DNA of 28,053 bases, taken from the NCBI GenBank assembly GCA_045863035.1, contig BTUV01000030.1, positions 1 to 28,053 on the forward strand, given 5' to 3'. Every line of letters begins with the position of its first letter. Position 1 is the stretch's first letter. Under the pieces are notes generated by a model, which worked only from the letters and a program-made list of their open reading frames with translations, did not search any database and was not told the origin of the DNA. The stretch is from H2-BAC3 sp045863035. Its GTDB lineage: Bacteria > Bacteroidota > Ignavibacteria > Ignavibacteriales > Ignavibacteriaceae. Positions 17,241-26,000 of this stretch are shown here, one piece after another. The position numbers and the translations under genes are program-made.

Positions 17241-18107
17241 ATGAAAACCATCTTTGCAATTTTGTTCGTAAGCGCATTCCTGAATGCCCAGAAGCCGGAG
17301 ATATTCTATTTTATGGCTATGGAAGAAGGAAAGGCCGGTTATCAGAACGCAAAAGGGGAGTGGGTCATAAAACCGGAATACTCTTTTGCGGGAAATTTTT
17401 CAGAAGGACTTGCCGCTGTAAGGAAGGATGGCAAATATGGCTTCATTGACAAAAAGAATAAATTCATCATTCCGCTGCAGTTTGAAGCCGCCGATGAATT
17501 TTCAGAGGGACTTGCCCGCGTCATGAAGAGCGGAAAATGGGGCTATATTGATAAAACCGGAAAGTTGGTTATTGAGCCGCAATACCAGCTTTGTTATGAA
17601 TTTAACGGCGGTTATGCACAAGCACAGAAAAAAGGAAAGTGGGGTATTATAGATAAAACAGGAAAGTTTGTCATAGAACCGCAGTTTCAGGATATCACCG
17701 GAGTCGGTGAAGGTTTATTTGGATTTCAGAAATCTTATGTTGATAAAGCGGGCTTCATGAATCTTGCGGGTGAACCGGTAATTACCGGCAATTTTAATCG
17801 TGTTTATGCTTTTTGTGAAGGATTGGCAGCTGTTCGCTCTGATGGTAAATGGGGATTCATTAATGCAAAGGGGGAGCTGGTAATTGAGCAGAAATATACC
17901 GGAGCGCATAACTTTTCAGGAGGTCTTGCAGCAGTAAAAAATGAAGCGGAGCTGTGGGGTTTTATTAACCAGAAGGGTGAACTGGTAATTCCATTTAAAT
18001 ATTATCGTCATGCAATTTTCCGTGATGGCTATGCTTTGGTATCAGTGCCGGGAGATGGTTATGAATATATCAATATGCAGGGGGAGACGGTGCTTTCGTT
18101 AAAATAA
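17241..18107 (+). CDS. Exported WG-repeat protein
   Basis: A 288-residue protein made almost wholly of WG repeats after a signal sequence (KTIFAILFVSAFLNAQ). About seven repeats of roughly 34 residues follow, with the pattern (G)KWG(F/Y)I(D/N)xxGxxVIxPxY...FSEGLAAV. The KWG core is degraded in the fifth repeat (YVDKAGFMN) and the last (YEYINMQGE). WG repeats (KWG/PF14903) form beta-rich solenoid or propeller-like surfaces thought to bind proteins; no enzyme activity is known for them. It is probably periplasmic or outer-membrane associated. It is monocistronic, with repeat-filled spacers on both sides and convergent with the SRPBCC gene. AGGAAAA precedes the ATG. Confidence 0.88.
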   Translation: MKTIFAILFVSAFLNAQKPEIFYFMAMEEGKAGYQNAKGEWVIKPEYSFAGNFSEGLAAVRKDGKYGFIDKKNKFIIPLQFEAADEFSEGLARVMKSGKWGYIDKTGKLVIEPQYQLCYEFNGGYAQAQKKGKWGIIDKTGKFVIEPQFQDITGVGEGLFGFQKSYVDKAGFMNLAGEPVITGNFNRVYAFCEGLAAVRSDGKWGFINAKGELVIEQKYTGAHNFSGGLAAVKNEAELWGFINQKGELVIPFKYYRHAIFRDGYALVSVPGDGYEYINMQGETVLSLK

Positions 18108-18153
18108 AATCCGGATTATGCGGAAGTATCAAACCCGAAAAACTTAGCAGATT

Positions 18154-18206
18154 CGATGCAATCGTAACTGTTTGATAATGTAAAAAAACATTTTGCGATT
18201 GCATCG
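18154..18206. terminator. Inverted repeat between convergent genes, possible bidirectional terminator
   Basis: A perfect 11-base inverted repeat CGATGCAATCG/CGATTGCATCG (18154-18164 with 18196-18206), with a smaller stem AATGT/ACATT around an A run inside the loop. It lies between two genes that point at each other. There is no strong T tract, so it may be a regulatory or repeat element instead. Confidence 0.4.
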
Positions 18207-18257
18207 TCTTTACTCAGGACAATATATATAGTAGTCCCCTCAGCGCCAAAAGAGCTT

Positions 18258-18285
18258 TAAATTTTCATCTTTCCAATTCTCAATT
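18258..18285 (-). repeat. Degenerate heptad array at the SRPBCC gene's 3' end
   Basis: On the minus strand the units are AATTGAG, AATTGGA, AAGATGA and AAATTTA. The TGA stop of the SRPBCC gene (18280-18282) lies inside the first unit. Confidence 0.55.
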
Positions 18286-18741
18286 AAATTTATATTTCTC
18301 TTTCAGGACTTTTGTTCTGTGAGTAAAAATTCCTTCAACCTGCTTTTTCACAAACCAGCCGCCGAAAAGATCGCCGATAAATCCGAGCGGCAGCTTATAA
18401 TGCACGATGTCGGTCATTTCTACACCGCCATCAACCGGCGTAAAAATGTGCTGATGATGCCAGAACGCATAAGGCCCGAACCGCTGTTCATCCACAAAAA
18501 ACTTCTTGTCTTCAATGTGGGTAATCTCTGTAACCCAGTGAAGAGGTATGCCGAGTACCGGGTGGACTTTATACTCAATGATCAGTCCCTGATACATTTT
18601 GTCAGGCAATTCAGATAGTATCTTAAAGTTAAGATGTTTTGGGGTTACTTCGTTGAGATTACTCGGTGTGGCAAAAAACTCCCATGCTTCTTCTAAGGAG
18701 ACCGGGAGGGTAATCTTCGATTTTAGTTTGTGGATTTTCAT
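18280..18741 (-). CDS. SRPBCC (START-like) family protein
   Basis: A 153-residue cytosolic protein of the SRPBCC/polyketide-cyclase-like superfamily, which forms a helix-grip fold with a deep hydrophobic pocket for small ligands or lipids. Visible family features are the opening KSKITLPVSLEEAWEFFATPSNLNEVTP, the central WVTEITHIEDKKFFVDEQRFGPYAFWHHQHIF and the C-terminal helix containing FVKKQVEGIFTHRTKVLKEK. Similar proteins are often annotated as ligand-binding or as cell-division inhibitor-like; no ligand can be assigned here. It is a single gene pointing toward the WG-repeat gene. The start is the first ATG and gives the normal N-terminal strand. Confidence 0.85.
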   Translation of the reverse strand: MKIHKLKSKITLPVSLEEAWEFFATPSNLNEVTPKHLNFKILSELPDKMYQGLIIEYKVHPVLGIPLHWVTEITHIEDKKFFVDEQRFGPYAFWHHQHIFTPVDGGVEMTDIVHYKLPLGFIGDLFGGWFVKKQVEGIFTHRTKVLKEKYKFN

Positions 18742-19088
18742 GTGTTTCTGATTGTTTTTTTAACTACTCATTTAACATTGTTTGTTCGCAGAAGGTTTCA
18801 GAAGAGGGGATATTTAAACGCAAAGTACGCAAAAGATATGCGCAATGTTCCGCAGAGTTTTAAGCAAGATCTCGCGCAAAGACGCCAAGATTACGTACAG
18901 GCAGATGACAATCCGTCCTTGAATTTTGAAGTATAAATTATGAAGTATGAATGTCATTCCCCCGACTTCGTACATGCAGATGACAATCTGTCTCATCGGC
19001 AGCATAAGTTTTATCCTCGTAAAATTGCACGCGGATGATACGGATGCTTTGCAACGCGGATTTTTACGGATCAAATCAAAGAAAATAA
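18742..19088. repeat. Composite dispersed repeat, copy 3 (fullest)
   Basis: A gap of about 350 bases with no gene. It holds AACGCAAAG and its variants TACGCAAAAG, GCGCAAAGACGCC (18816-18886), two copies of a small hairpin element containing GCAGATGACAATC(T/C)GTC (18901-18917 and 18976-18992), and the GCGGATGATACGGATGCTTTGCA to TTTTTACGGATC element (19031-19072). The same parts, in varied order, occur at 919-1070 and 16986-17075. Confidence 0.6.
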
Positions 19089-19120
19089 AAAAGCCGGAGG
19101 GGTTAATCACTCCGGCTTTT
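19089..19120 (-). terminator. Terminator of the nucleotidyltransferase-metK-ahcY operon
   Basis: Perfect 11-base stem AAAAGCCGGAG/CTCCGGCTTTT, followed on the minus strand by a T-rich tract (TTTTTTATTTT). It lies 24 bases past the ahcY stop codon. Confidence 0.88.
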
Positions 19121-19143
19121 GATTTCTTTATTAATCGGTCAGA

Positions 19144-20469
19144 TTAATAGCGGTAGTATTCCGGCTTATATGGTCCGTCAACCGTTACGCCGATATATTC
19201 TGCCTGTTTGGTATTCAGTTCTTCAAGCTCAACACCAATCTTCTTCAGATGGAGGCGCGCAACCTGCTCATCAAGTTTCTTCGGGAGGGTATATACTTCA
19301 TTTTTATAGGAAGCATGATTCTTCCACAGTTCAAGCTGAGCAAGCACCTGGTTGGTGAATGAGTTACTCATCACGAATGATGGGTGACCCATCGCGCAGC
19401 CGAGGTTTACCAGACGGCCTTCTGCCAAAACGATGATATCGTTACCATCAACAGTATATTTGTCAACCTGCGGTTTGATAGTGTCCTTGGTATCGCCATA
19501 GTTATTATTTAACCAGGCCATATCAATTTCATTATCAAAGTGACCGATGTTACAAACAACTGCTTTGTCCTTCATTGCTTTGAAGTGCTCACCGGTTACG
19601 ATATCGCAGTTTCCGGTAGCGGTTACAATGATATCACATTCCGGAATAGCGGTGGAAAGTTTCTTAACTTCGTAACCTTCCATAGCTGCCTGGAGCGCGC
19701 AAATCGGGTCAATTTCAGTAACGATAACGCGAACACCGGCATGGCGTAATGACTCAGCAGAGCCCTTACCTACATCACCAAATCCGCAGACTACTGCAAC
19801 TTTACCGGCAAGCATCAGGTCGGTAGCTCTTCTGATAGCATCAACCAATGACTCGCGGCAGCCGTATTTGTTATCGAACTTTGATTTGGTAACAGAATCA
19901 TTCACGTTAAATGCTGGGAGCGGAAGTGTTCCGTTCTTCATTCTGTCATAGAGGCGGTGAACCCCGGTGGTGGTTTCTTCGCTGAGACCTCTGATGCCGG
20001 TTACCAGTTCAGGATATTTATCAAGCACCATATTGGTCAGGTCGCCGCCGTCATCAAGAATCATGTTAAGCGGCTGACGGTCTTTTCCGAAGAATAAGGT
20101 CTGCTCAATGCACCAGTCAAACTCTTCAGCGTTCATGCCTTTCCAGGCATAAACAGGAATTCCTTTTGCGGCAAGAGCCGCAGCGGCATGATCCTGAGTT
20201 GAGAAGATGTTACATGATGACCAGGTTACATCAGCACCGAGTTCGATGAGAGTTTCAATCAGAACCGCGGTCTGGATGGTCATGTGGAGGCAACCGGCAA
20301 TGCGGGCGCCTTTGAGTGGTTTAATTTTACCGTATTCTTCACGCAGAGCCATCAGACCGGGCATTTCGGCTTCCGCGAGGGTTATCTCTTTGCGACCCCA
20401 CTCTGCCAGGGTGATATCCTTCACCTTATATGGGAGGTTTGCTACTTCTTTATCGAGAGTTGAACTCAT
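19144..20469 (-). CDS. ahcY: Adenosylhomocysteinase (S-adenosylhomocysteine hydrolase)
   Basis: A 441-residue cytosolic NAD-dependent enzyme that reversibly splits S-adenosylhomocysteine into adenosine and homocysteine, removing the inhibitor made by every methyltransferase. The substrate region holds HMTIQTAVLIETL (from residue 62) and LDDGGDLT (138-145), and NDSVTKSKFDNKYGCRESL (190-208) is the signature around the catalytic Lys/Asp. The NAD-binding loop is GFGDVGKG (229-236). The C-terminus KPEYYRY is the conserved tail that helps close the NAD site. It is the third gene of an operon, directly after metK (20-base gap), so two consecutive steps of the methyl cycle are co-expressed. A terminator follows. 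Confidence 0.97.
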   Translation of the reverse strand: MSSTLDKEVANLPYKVKDITLAEWGRKEITLAEAEMPGLMALREEYGKIKPLKGARIAGCLHMTIQTAVLIETLIELGADVTWSSCNIFSTQDHAAAALAAKGIPVYAWKGMNAEEFDWCIEQTLFFGKDRQPLNMILDDGGDLTNMVLDKYPELVTGIRGLSEETTTGVHRLYDRMKNGTLPLPAFNVNDSVTKSKFDNKYGCRESLVDAIRRATDLMLAGKVAVVCGFGDVGKGSAESLRHAGVRVIVTEIDPICALQAAMEGYEVKKLSTAIPECDIIVTATGNCDIVTGEHFKAMKDKAVVCNIGHFDNEIDMAWLNNNYGDTKDTIKPQVDKYTVDGNDIIVLAEGRLVNLGCAMGHPSFVMSNSFTNQVLAQLELWKNHASYKNEVYTLPKKLDEQVARLHLKKIGVELEELNTKQAEYIGVTVDGPYKPEYYRY

Positions 20470-20489
20470 TTCTGTCTTTCTGTTTCTTG

Positions 20490-21635
20490 TTATTGTACAT
20501 ATTTGCTAAACACAGGAACAAGGTCAAGTTGTTCCCAGGTGAAGTCTTTATCGTTTCTTCCGAAATGACCATAAGCTGTTGTTTTCTGGTAAATCGGTCT
20601 TCTCAACTGTAATCTGGAAATAATTCCCTTCGGAGTAAGGTCAACCTCTTTGTCAATCATTTTAGCAATCTCGGTATCTGGAATCAGACCAGTGCCTTTT
20701 GTATCGACAAAAATGGAAACCGGCTGAGCAACGCCGATAGCATAAGCAAGCTGAACCAGACATTCTTTTGCAAGACCTGCTGCCACAACGTTCTTTGCAA
20801 CGTGGCGGGCTGCGTAGGTAGCGCTTCTGTCAACTTTGGAGGGGTCTTTGCCAGAGAAAGCGCCGCCGCCATGTGGCGCCCATCCGCCGTAGGTATCAAC
20901 AATGATTTTTCTACCGGTCAGACCGCTGTCTCCGTGAGGTCCGCCGATAACAAAATTGCCTGTCGGGTTCACAAAGTATTTGGTTTTTTTGTCAAGCAGA
21001 TGAGCCGGAATCACTTTTTTAACAATGTGTTCAATAACATCAGCTTTAATCTGCTTCTGCTTAGCTGAAGGGTCATGCTGGGTTGAAACAACAACAGCAT
21101 CAACACGGAGTGGTTTTTTATTGTCATCATACTCAACGGTCACCTGTGATTTTGAGTCAGGGCGAAGGTATGGCATGGGGGAGTTTTTCATGCGGCGAAC
21201 ATCAGCGAGTTTCTTCACAATCTGATGTGCGTAGGTAATCGGCATAGGCATCAGCTCTTTGGTCTGATCACAAGCATAGCCGAACATAATACCCTGGTCG
21301 CCGGCTCCGCCTGTATCAACGCCCATAGCGATATCAGGGGACTGGGTATGCAGTGTGTTGATAATGCCGCAGGAGTCAGCTTCGAACATATATTCAGCTT
21401 TTGTATAGCCGATTTTTTTTACGGTATCGCGAACGATCTTCTGCAGATCAATCCATGCTTTGGTGGTAACCTCACCGCCCACAACAACAAGACCTGTGGT
21501 CACGAAGGTTTCGCAGGCAACGCGGGCTGAGGGGTCCTGAGCCAGGATAGCATCCAGCACGCCGTCTGATATTGCATCACTGACTTTATCGGGATGTCCT
21601 TCAGAGACCGACTCAGAGGTGAAGAGAAATGACAT
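20490..21635 (-). CDS. metK: S-adenosylmethionine synthetase (methionine adenosyltransferase)
   Basis: A 381-residue cytosolic enzyme that makes S-adenosylmethionine from methionine and ATP with release of phosphate and diphosphate. The sequence shows the three-domain family: the N-terminal FTSESVSEGHPDKVSDAISD with the metal/ATP contacts, the signature GAGDQGIMFGYA (110-121), and the phosphate loop GGGAFSGKDPSKVDRS in the last third. Length is typical. A good AAGGAAA ribosome-binding site precedes the ATG. It lies between the nucleotidyltransferase (25-base gap) and ahcY (20-base gap) on the minus strand, all likely from the promoter at 22666-22696. No SAM-sensing riboswitch is apparent in the short leader. 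Confidence 0.97.
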   Translation of the reverse strand: MSFLFTSESVSEGHPDKVSDAISDGVLDAILAQDPSARVACETFVTTGLVVVGGEVTTKAWIDLQKIVRDTVKKIGYTKAEYMFEADSCGIINTLHTQSPDIAMGVDTGGAGDQGIMFGYACDQTKELMPMPITYAHQIVKKLADVRRMKNSPMPYLRPDSKSQVTVEYDDNKKPLRVDAVVVSTQHDPSAKQKQIKADVIEHIVKKVIPAHLLDKKTKYFVNPTGNFVIGGPHGDSGLTGRKIIVDTYGGWAPHGGGAFSGKDPSKVDRSATYAARHVAKNVVAAGLAKECLVQLAYAIGVAQPVSIFVDTKGTGLIPDTEIAKMIDKEVDLTPKGIISRLQLRRPIYQKTTAYGHFGRNDKDFTWEQLDLVPVFSKYVQ

Positions 21636-21660
21636 ACGTTTTCCTTTATATTATATATAT

Positions 21661-22638
21661 TTAATTGAAATCTATCTCGGTGGAATCGCCGGAATTCAGT
21701 TTGCGATACCGTCCTTTAATAATACTGTTTGAGCCGATAAGTGAATCGGTTAAAATGGAGCTCATAATTTCGGCATTGTCTGCCACAATAGAGTTTTTCA
21801 TAATTGAATCAGAAATGGTAACACCATCCCCGACAGAAACAAATGGTCCGAGCACTGAATTGGTAACAATGGCTGAGCCGGATATATATACGGGTTCATT
21901 AATAACCACACCCGGCAGCGAATAGGTCTTTTTGTTCTGTGAAAGGAGAAAGCGGTTTGTTTCAAGCAGAGTTTCCGGTTTACCGCAGTCATACCATCCC
22001 TCAACGGCAAAGGCGCCCATCGGTTCGCCCCGGTCAATCATCATCATCAGGGCATCAGTGAGCTGAAACTCACCGCGTGTGCGTACATTATTTACAATTA
22101 AATTATGCAGACACTCCGCGAGCAGTTTTGGGTTCTTAATGTAATACAGTCCGACGAGCGCGAGATTTGAAACCGGTTCTTGCGGCTTTTCAATCAGTTT
22201 ATAAATCTTACCGCTGTTCATCAGTGCAACACCAAAGCGGCGGGGGTCATCAACGGTTTTAACACCCAGCGCGCTGGTTTGCAGACCAAACACATTTGCC
22301 AGGTTCACATCAAAAATGGTATCACCAAGAATGATAAAAAGCTCTTCATCATCAAAGGTGGGGGCAGCCGTATATATAGCGTGTCCCAGCCCTTCCGGCA
22401 CTTTTTGCTCGACAAACGCCGCGTCAATTTGCGGATAGTTACGGTTGACGTAGTCCTGAATCATATCACCGAGATGACCCCAGATGAAAGTGGCCCTTGT
22501 AATTCCCTCCGCAAGAAGTTTATCAAGGATATGACCAAGAATTGGTTTGCCGCCTACATTAAGGAGAACCTTAGGGGTGGTATGTGTATGTGGCTTTAAT
22601 CTGCTGCCTATTCCGGCGACCGGTATTATAGCCCGCAT
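21661..22638 (-). CDS. Sugar-phosphate nucleotidyltransferase with left-handed beta-helix tail
   Basis: A 325-residue cytosolic enzyme that joins a sugar 1-phosphate to a nucleoside triphosphate, giving an NDP-sugar and diphosphate. The N-terminal nucleotide-binding signature is AGIGSRLKPHTHTTPK (8-23), LGDTIFDV carries the metal-binding Asp, and VEGWYDCGKPETLLE is the sugar-site segment typical of RfbA/GalU/GlmU-like enzymes. Residues about 240-315 form hexapeptide repeats of a left-handed beta-helix (VVINEPVYISGSAIVTNSVLG, then SIVADNAEIMSSILTDSLIG), as in two-domain members. Which sugar and nucleotide are used cannot be read. The ATG at 22638 is chosen because it sits right before the motif and has AAGGAA upstream; a longer frame to 22668 starts upstream of that site. 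It is the first gene of the metK-ahcY operon, an unusual partner. Confidence 0.87.
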   Translation of the reverse strand: MRAIIPVAGIGSRLKPHTHTTPKVLLNVGGKPILGHILDKLLAEGITRATFIWGHLGDMIQDYVNRNYPQIDAAFVEQKVPEGLGHAIYTAAPTFDDEELFIILGDTIFDVNLANVFGLQTSALGVKTVDDPRRFGVALMNSGKIYKLIEKPQEPVSNLALVGLYYIKNPKLLAECLHNLIVNNVRTRGEFQLTDALMMMIDRGEPMGAFAVEGWYDCGKPETLLETNRFLLSQNKKTYSLPGVVINEPVYISGSAIVTNSVLGPFVSVGDGVTISDSIMKNSIVADNAEIMSSILTDSLIGSNSIIKGRYRKLNSGDSTEIDFN

Positions 22639-22665
22639 CTGTTCCTTTATAATAAAGACAAAACC

Positions 22666-22696
22666 CAAATTTACCGAAATTCCTACTCAGTAACAA
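22666..22696 (-). promoter_or_regulatory. Bacteroidota-type promoter of the metK operon
   Basis: On the minus strand, TTG (22694-22696) is followed after 20 bases by TAAATTTG (22666-22673), matching the known Bacteroidota -33 TTG and -7 TAnnTTTG consensus and spacing. Transcription would begin near 22659, leaving a leader of only about 20 bases. Confidence 0.55.
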
Positions 22697-22725
22697 GACA
22701 GCTCTTAATGCTAATAGTAGTCAGG

Positions 22726-22791
22726 AATGAGTAATTAGTAATTAGTAATGGGGGAAACGGGGTAATGTACAATTAACAATGAACAATGTGC
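22726..22791 (+). repeat. Two neighbouring heptad arrays
   Basis: Array one (22726-22753) has AATGAGT, AATTAGT, AATTAGT and AATGGGG. After ten other bases, array two (22764-22791) has AATGTAC, AATTAAC, AATGAAC and AATGTGC. Both read on the plus strand in the gap between the divergent metK and nifJ operons. Confidence 0.75.
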
Positions 22792-23066
22792 ACCGAGTCG
22801 GGGAAGGTTTTGCGGAGATCAGCGGTAATTCCTTCTAAAATGCCGGTTACTCCGAAACCAGCAGTAACTGAATTAACATTTATGCCACCGCCCCAAGTGT
22901 CCCCAGCAGAAATACTCTGCTGAATTTCTCAACTTTTTCTCATTTTCTGAAAAAGAAATTAAGTCAAAAATAGGGCAAAATGACCATTTTTTCAACATTT
23001 TGGACTTGGTATAATAATTGCACACAGGGATAAGATATTGAACTAACTTATTAACCGGATGATGAA
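22792..23066 (+). promoter_or_regulatory. nifJ upstream region with hairpin, inverted repeat and -10-like box
   Basis: No gene is seen here. A 6-base hairpin CAGCAG/CTGCTG lies at 22904-22922, next to a CCCCAAGTGTCCCC fragment like the four-helix flanking repeat. A perfect 7-base inverted repeat CAAAATG/CATTTTG (22976-22982 with 22996-23002) sits just before TATAAT (23010-23015) and could be an operator for nifJ. A -33 partner is not obvious, so the promoter is tentative. Confidence 0.4.
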
Positions 23067-26000
23067 ATGGAAAGAAAAAAAGTAACCATTGATGGTAATG
23101 AAGCCGCGGCGTACGTGGCATACAATACCAATGAAGTAATTGCGATTTACCCTATCACCCCCTCGTCCAATATGGGTGAGTGGTGCGATCAGTGGTCATC
23201 AGAAAACAAGCAGAATATCTGGGGAGAAATTCCTTCTGTAACCGAAATGCAATCAGAGGGTGGAGCTGCCGGAGCAGTTCACGGCGCGCTTCAGAGCGGG
23301 GCTCTCACTACAACTTTTACTGCCTCACAAGGTCTTCTCTTAATGATTCCGAACATGTTCAAAATAGCCGGCGAACTAACCCCGACCGTCTTCCATGTTT
23401 CGGCAAGAGCAATCGCGGCACAGGCCCTCTCAATTTTCGGCGATCACAGTGACGTTATGTCAGCCCGTCAGACCGGTTTTGCAATGCTGGCCTCGAACTC
23501 AGTCCAGGAGGTTATGGATTTCGCGCTCATAGCCCAGGCAGCTACCCTTAAAGCACGCATTCCATTCCTTCATTTCTTTGATGGTTTCCGTACCTCACAT
23601 GAAGTAATGAAAATTGAACAGCTCACCAAAGAAGATATGAAGCAGATGATTGATGAGCAGCTCATATTTGAACATCGCAACAGAGCGCTTAGCCCTGATC
23701 ATCCGGTGATGCGCGGAACTGCTCAGAACCCTGATGTTTATTTCCAGGGAAGAGAAACCGTCAATCCGTTCTATAATGCCTGCCCCGGAATTGTACAGGA
23801 CACTATGGATAAATTCGCAGGACTGACCGGAAGACAGTATAACCTGTTTGAGTATTATGGACCTCAGGATGCTGAACGCATCATTATAGTTATGGGTTCA
23901 GGCGCAACCGCTATTGAAGAAGTGGTTGACTATATGAGTGCGCGTGAAGAAAAAGTTGGTGTGCTTAAAGTCCGCCTTTACAGACCATTCTCAATCAAAC
24001 ATTTTATTAACACACTGCCCAAGACAACAAAATTTATAACCGTGCTTGACCGCTGCAAGGAGCCGGGCGCTGCTGAACCTCTCTATCTGGATGTGGTTAA
24101 TGCAGTGGCTGAATCATTCAACGAAGGAACACTGCCGTTTGCATTCCCGAAAATAACCGGCGGAAGATATGGTCTTTCATCAAAGGAATTCACACCCGCG
24201 ATGATTAAAGCTGTTTATGATGAAATGAAGAAACCGAATCCGAAGAATCATTTCACGGTTGGAATTATTGATGATGTTACATTCACCAGTCTGGATTTTG
24301 ACGCGACATTCTCAGTAGAGCCCCCTGAAACTTTCCGCGGAAAGTTCTATGGTCTTGGCGCTGATGGTACCGTTGGCGCAAACAAGAATTCAATAAAGAT
24401 AATCGGTGAAGGCACTGATTATTTTGCTCAGGGTTACTTTGTATATGACTCAAAGAAATCCGGCTCTACAACCGTATCGCATCTGCGCTTTGGTCCAAAA
24501 GAAATTAAATCATCCTACTTAATCAGTACCTCAAACTTTGTTGCATGTCATCAGCAGGTATTTCTTGAGAAGATGGATATGCTGAGCGATGCAATGGAAG
24601 GCGCTACATTTCTGTTGAATACCAAAATAGCTCCGGAACATGTATGGGATACACTTCCGGAAAAAGTTCAGACGGATTTGATTAGTAAAAAGATGAAACT
24701 CTTTGTTGTAGATGCTTACAGAGTAGCAGATGAAGTAGGACTTGGCGGAAGAATTAACTCGGTGATGCAGACCTGCTTTTTTGCAATTTCAAAAATCTTT
24801 GAAAAAGAAGCAGCAATTGAACTTATCAAAAACGCAATAAAGAAAACCTATGGCGCAAAAGGCGATAAGGTTGTTCAAATGAACTTTATGGCAGTTGATA
24901 AAACAATTGAAAACCTGTTTGAAGTTCCGGTGCCTGAAAAAATCACCAGTAAGATTGCGCTTCAGCCGGCGGTATCCGGTAGGGATGTACCTGCATTCGT
25001 GATGGACGTTACCGCAAAAATCATCGAAGGAAAGGGTGATTTGCTGCCGGTCAGTAAAATGCCTGTTGATGGCACATATCCGCTCGCGACTGCAAAATGG
25101 GAAAAAAGAAATATCGCGCTTGAGGTACCAGAATGGGATGAAGATGTTTGTATCCAGTGTAACAAGTGTGTTATTGTTTGTCCGCATGCAAGCATTCGTT
25201 CTAAAATATATGACCCCGCAGTGACAAATGGCGCGCCTGATACTTTTAAGGCAGTAAACTTTAAGTCAAAAGAATATGGAGAAGGTCTGAAGTATTCGCT
25301 GCAGGTAGCAGTTGAAGACTGTACGGGATGCGGGCTCTGCGTTGATGTCTGCCCTGCAAAGAACAAGAGAGAGCCGAAATATAAGGCGATTAACATGGTT
25401 GAACAGCTCCCCTTGCGCGAAAGAGAACGGGCTAACTGGGACTACTTCCTCACCATCCCTGAGCTTGACAGAAGAGAAATCAATACCTCAAGTGTTAAGG
25501 ACTCACAGTTCCTTGAGCCGCTTTTTGAGTTCTCCGGCGCATGCTCCGGCTGCGGTGAAACACCTTATGTAAAATTAGTCAGCCAGTTATTTGGCGACCG
25601 TTCACTTATTGCTAACGCAACCGGATGCTCCTCTATATACGGCGGCAATCTTCCAACAACGCCTTGGAGTGTAAACAAAGATGGGAGAGGCCCGGCATGG
25701 TCAAATTCACTGTTTGAAGACAATGCTGAGTTTGGTCTTGGTTTCCGTCTTGCTGTTGACAAACACAATCTGCAGGCAAAAAATCTTCTGACCAGACACG
25801 CTTCACTTCTTGGTGATGTGCTTGTTCAGTCAATACTTGATGCACCTCAGAAAACCGAATCTGATATACATGAACAAAGAGAACGTGTTTCAGAGCTGAA
25901 AGGCAAATTAGCATCTCTGCTGAGCAACGGTTATGACCCGACAATAAAAGGAGAGCTCGAACATCTTGTTTCCCTTGCTGATTATCTGGTGAAGAAATCG

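Noticed and set aside
22639..22725. SAM or SAH riboswitch before the metK-ahcY operon
   Set aside because: The predicted leader is only about 20 bases, and no conserved riboswitch elements or terminator/antiterminator pair are visible.
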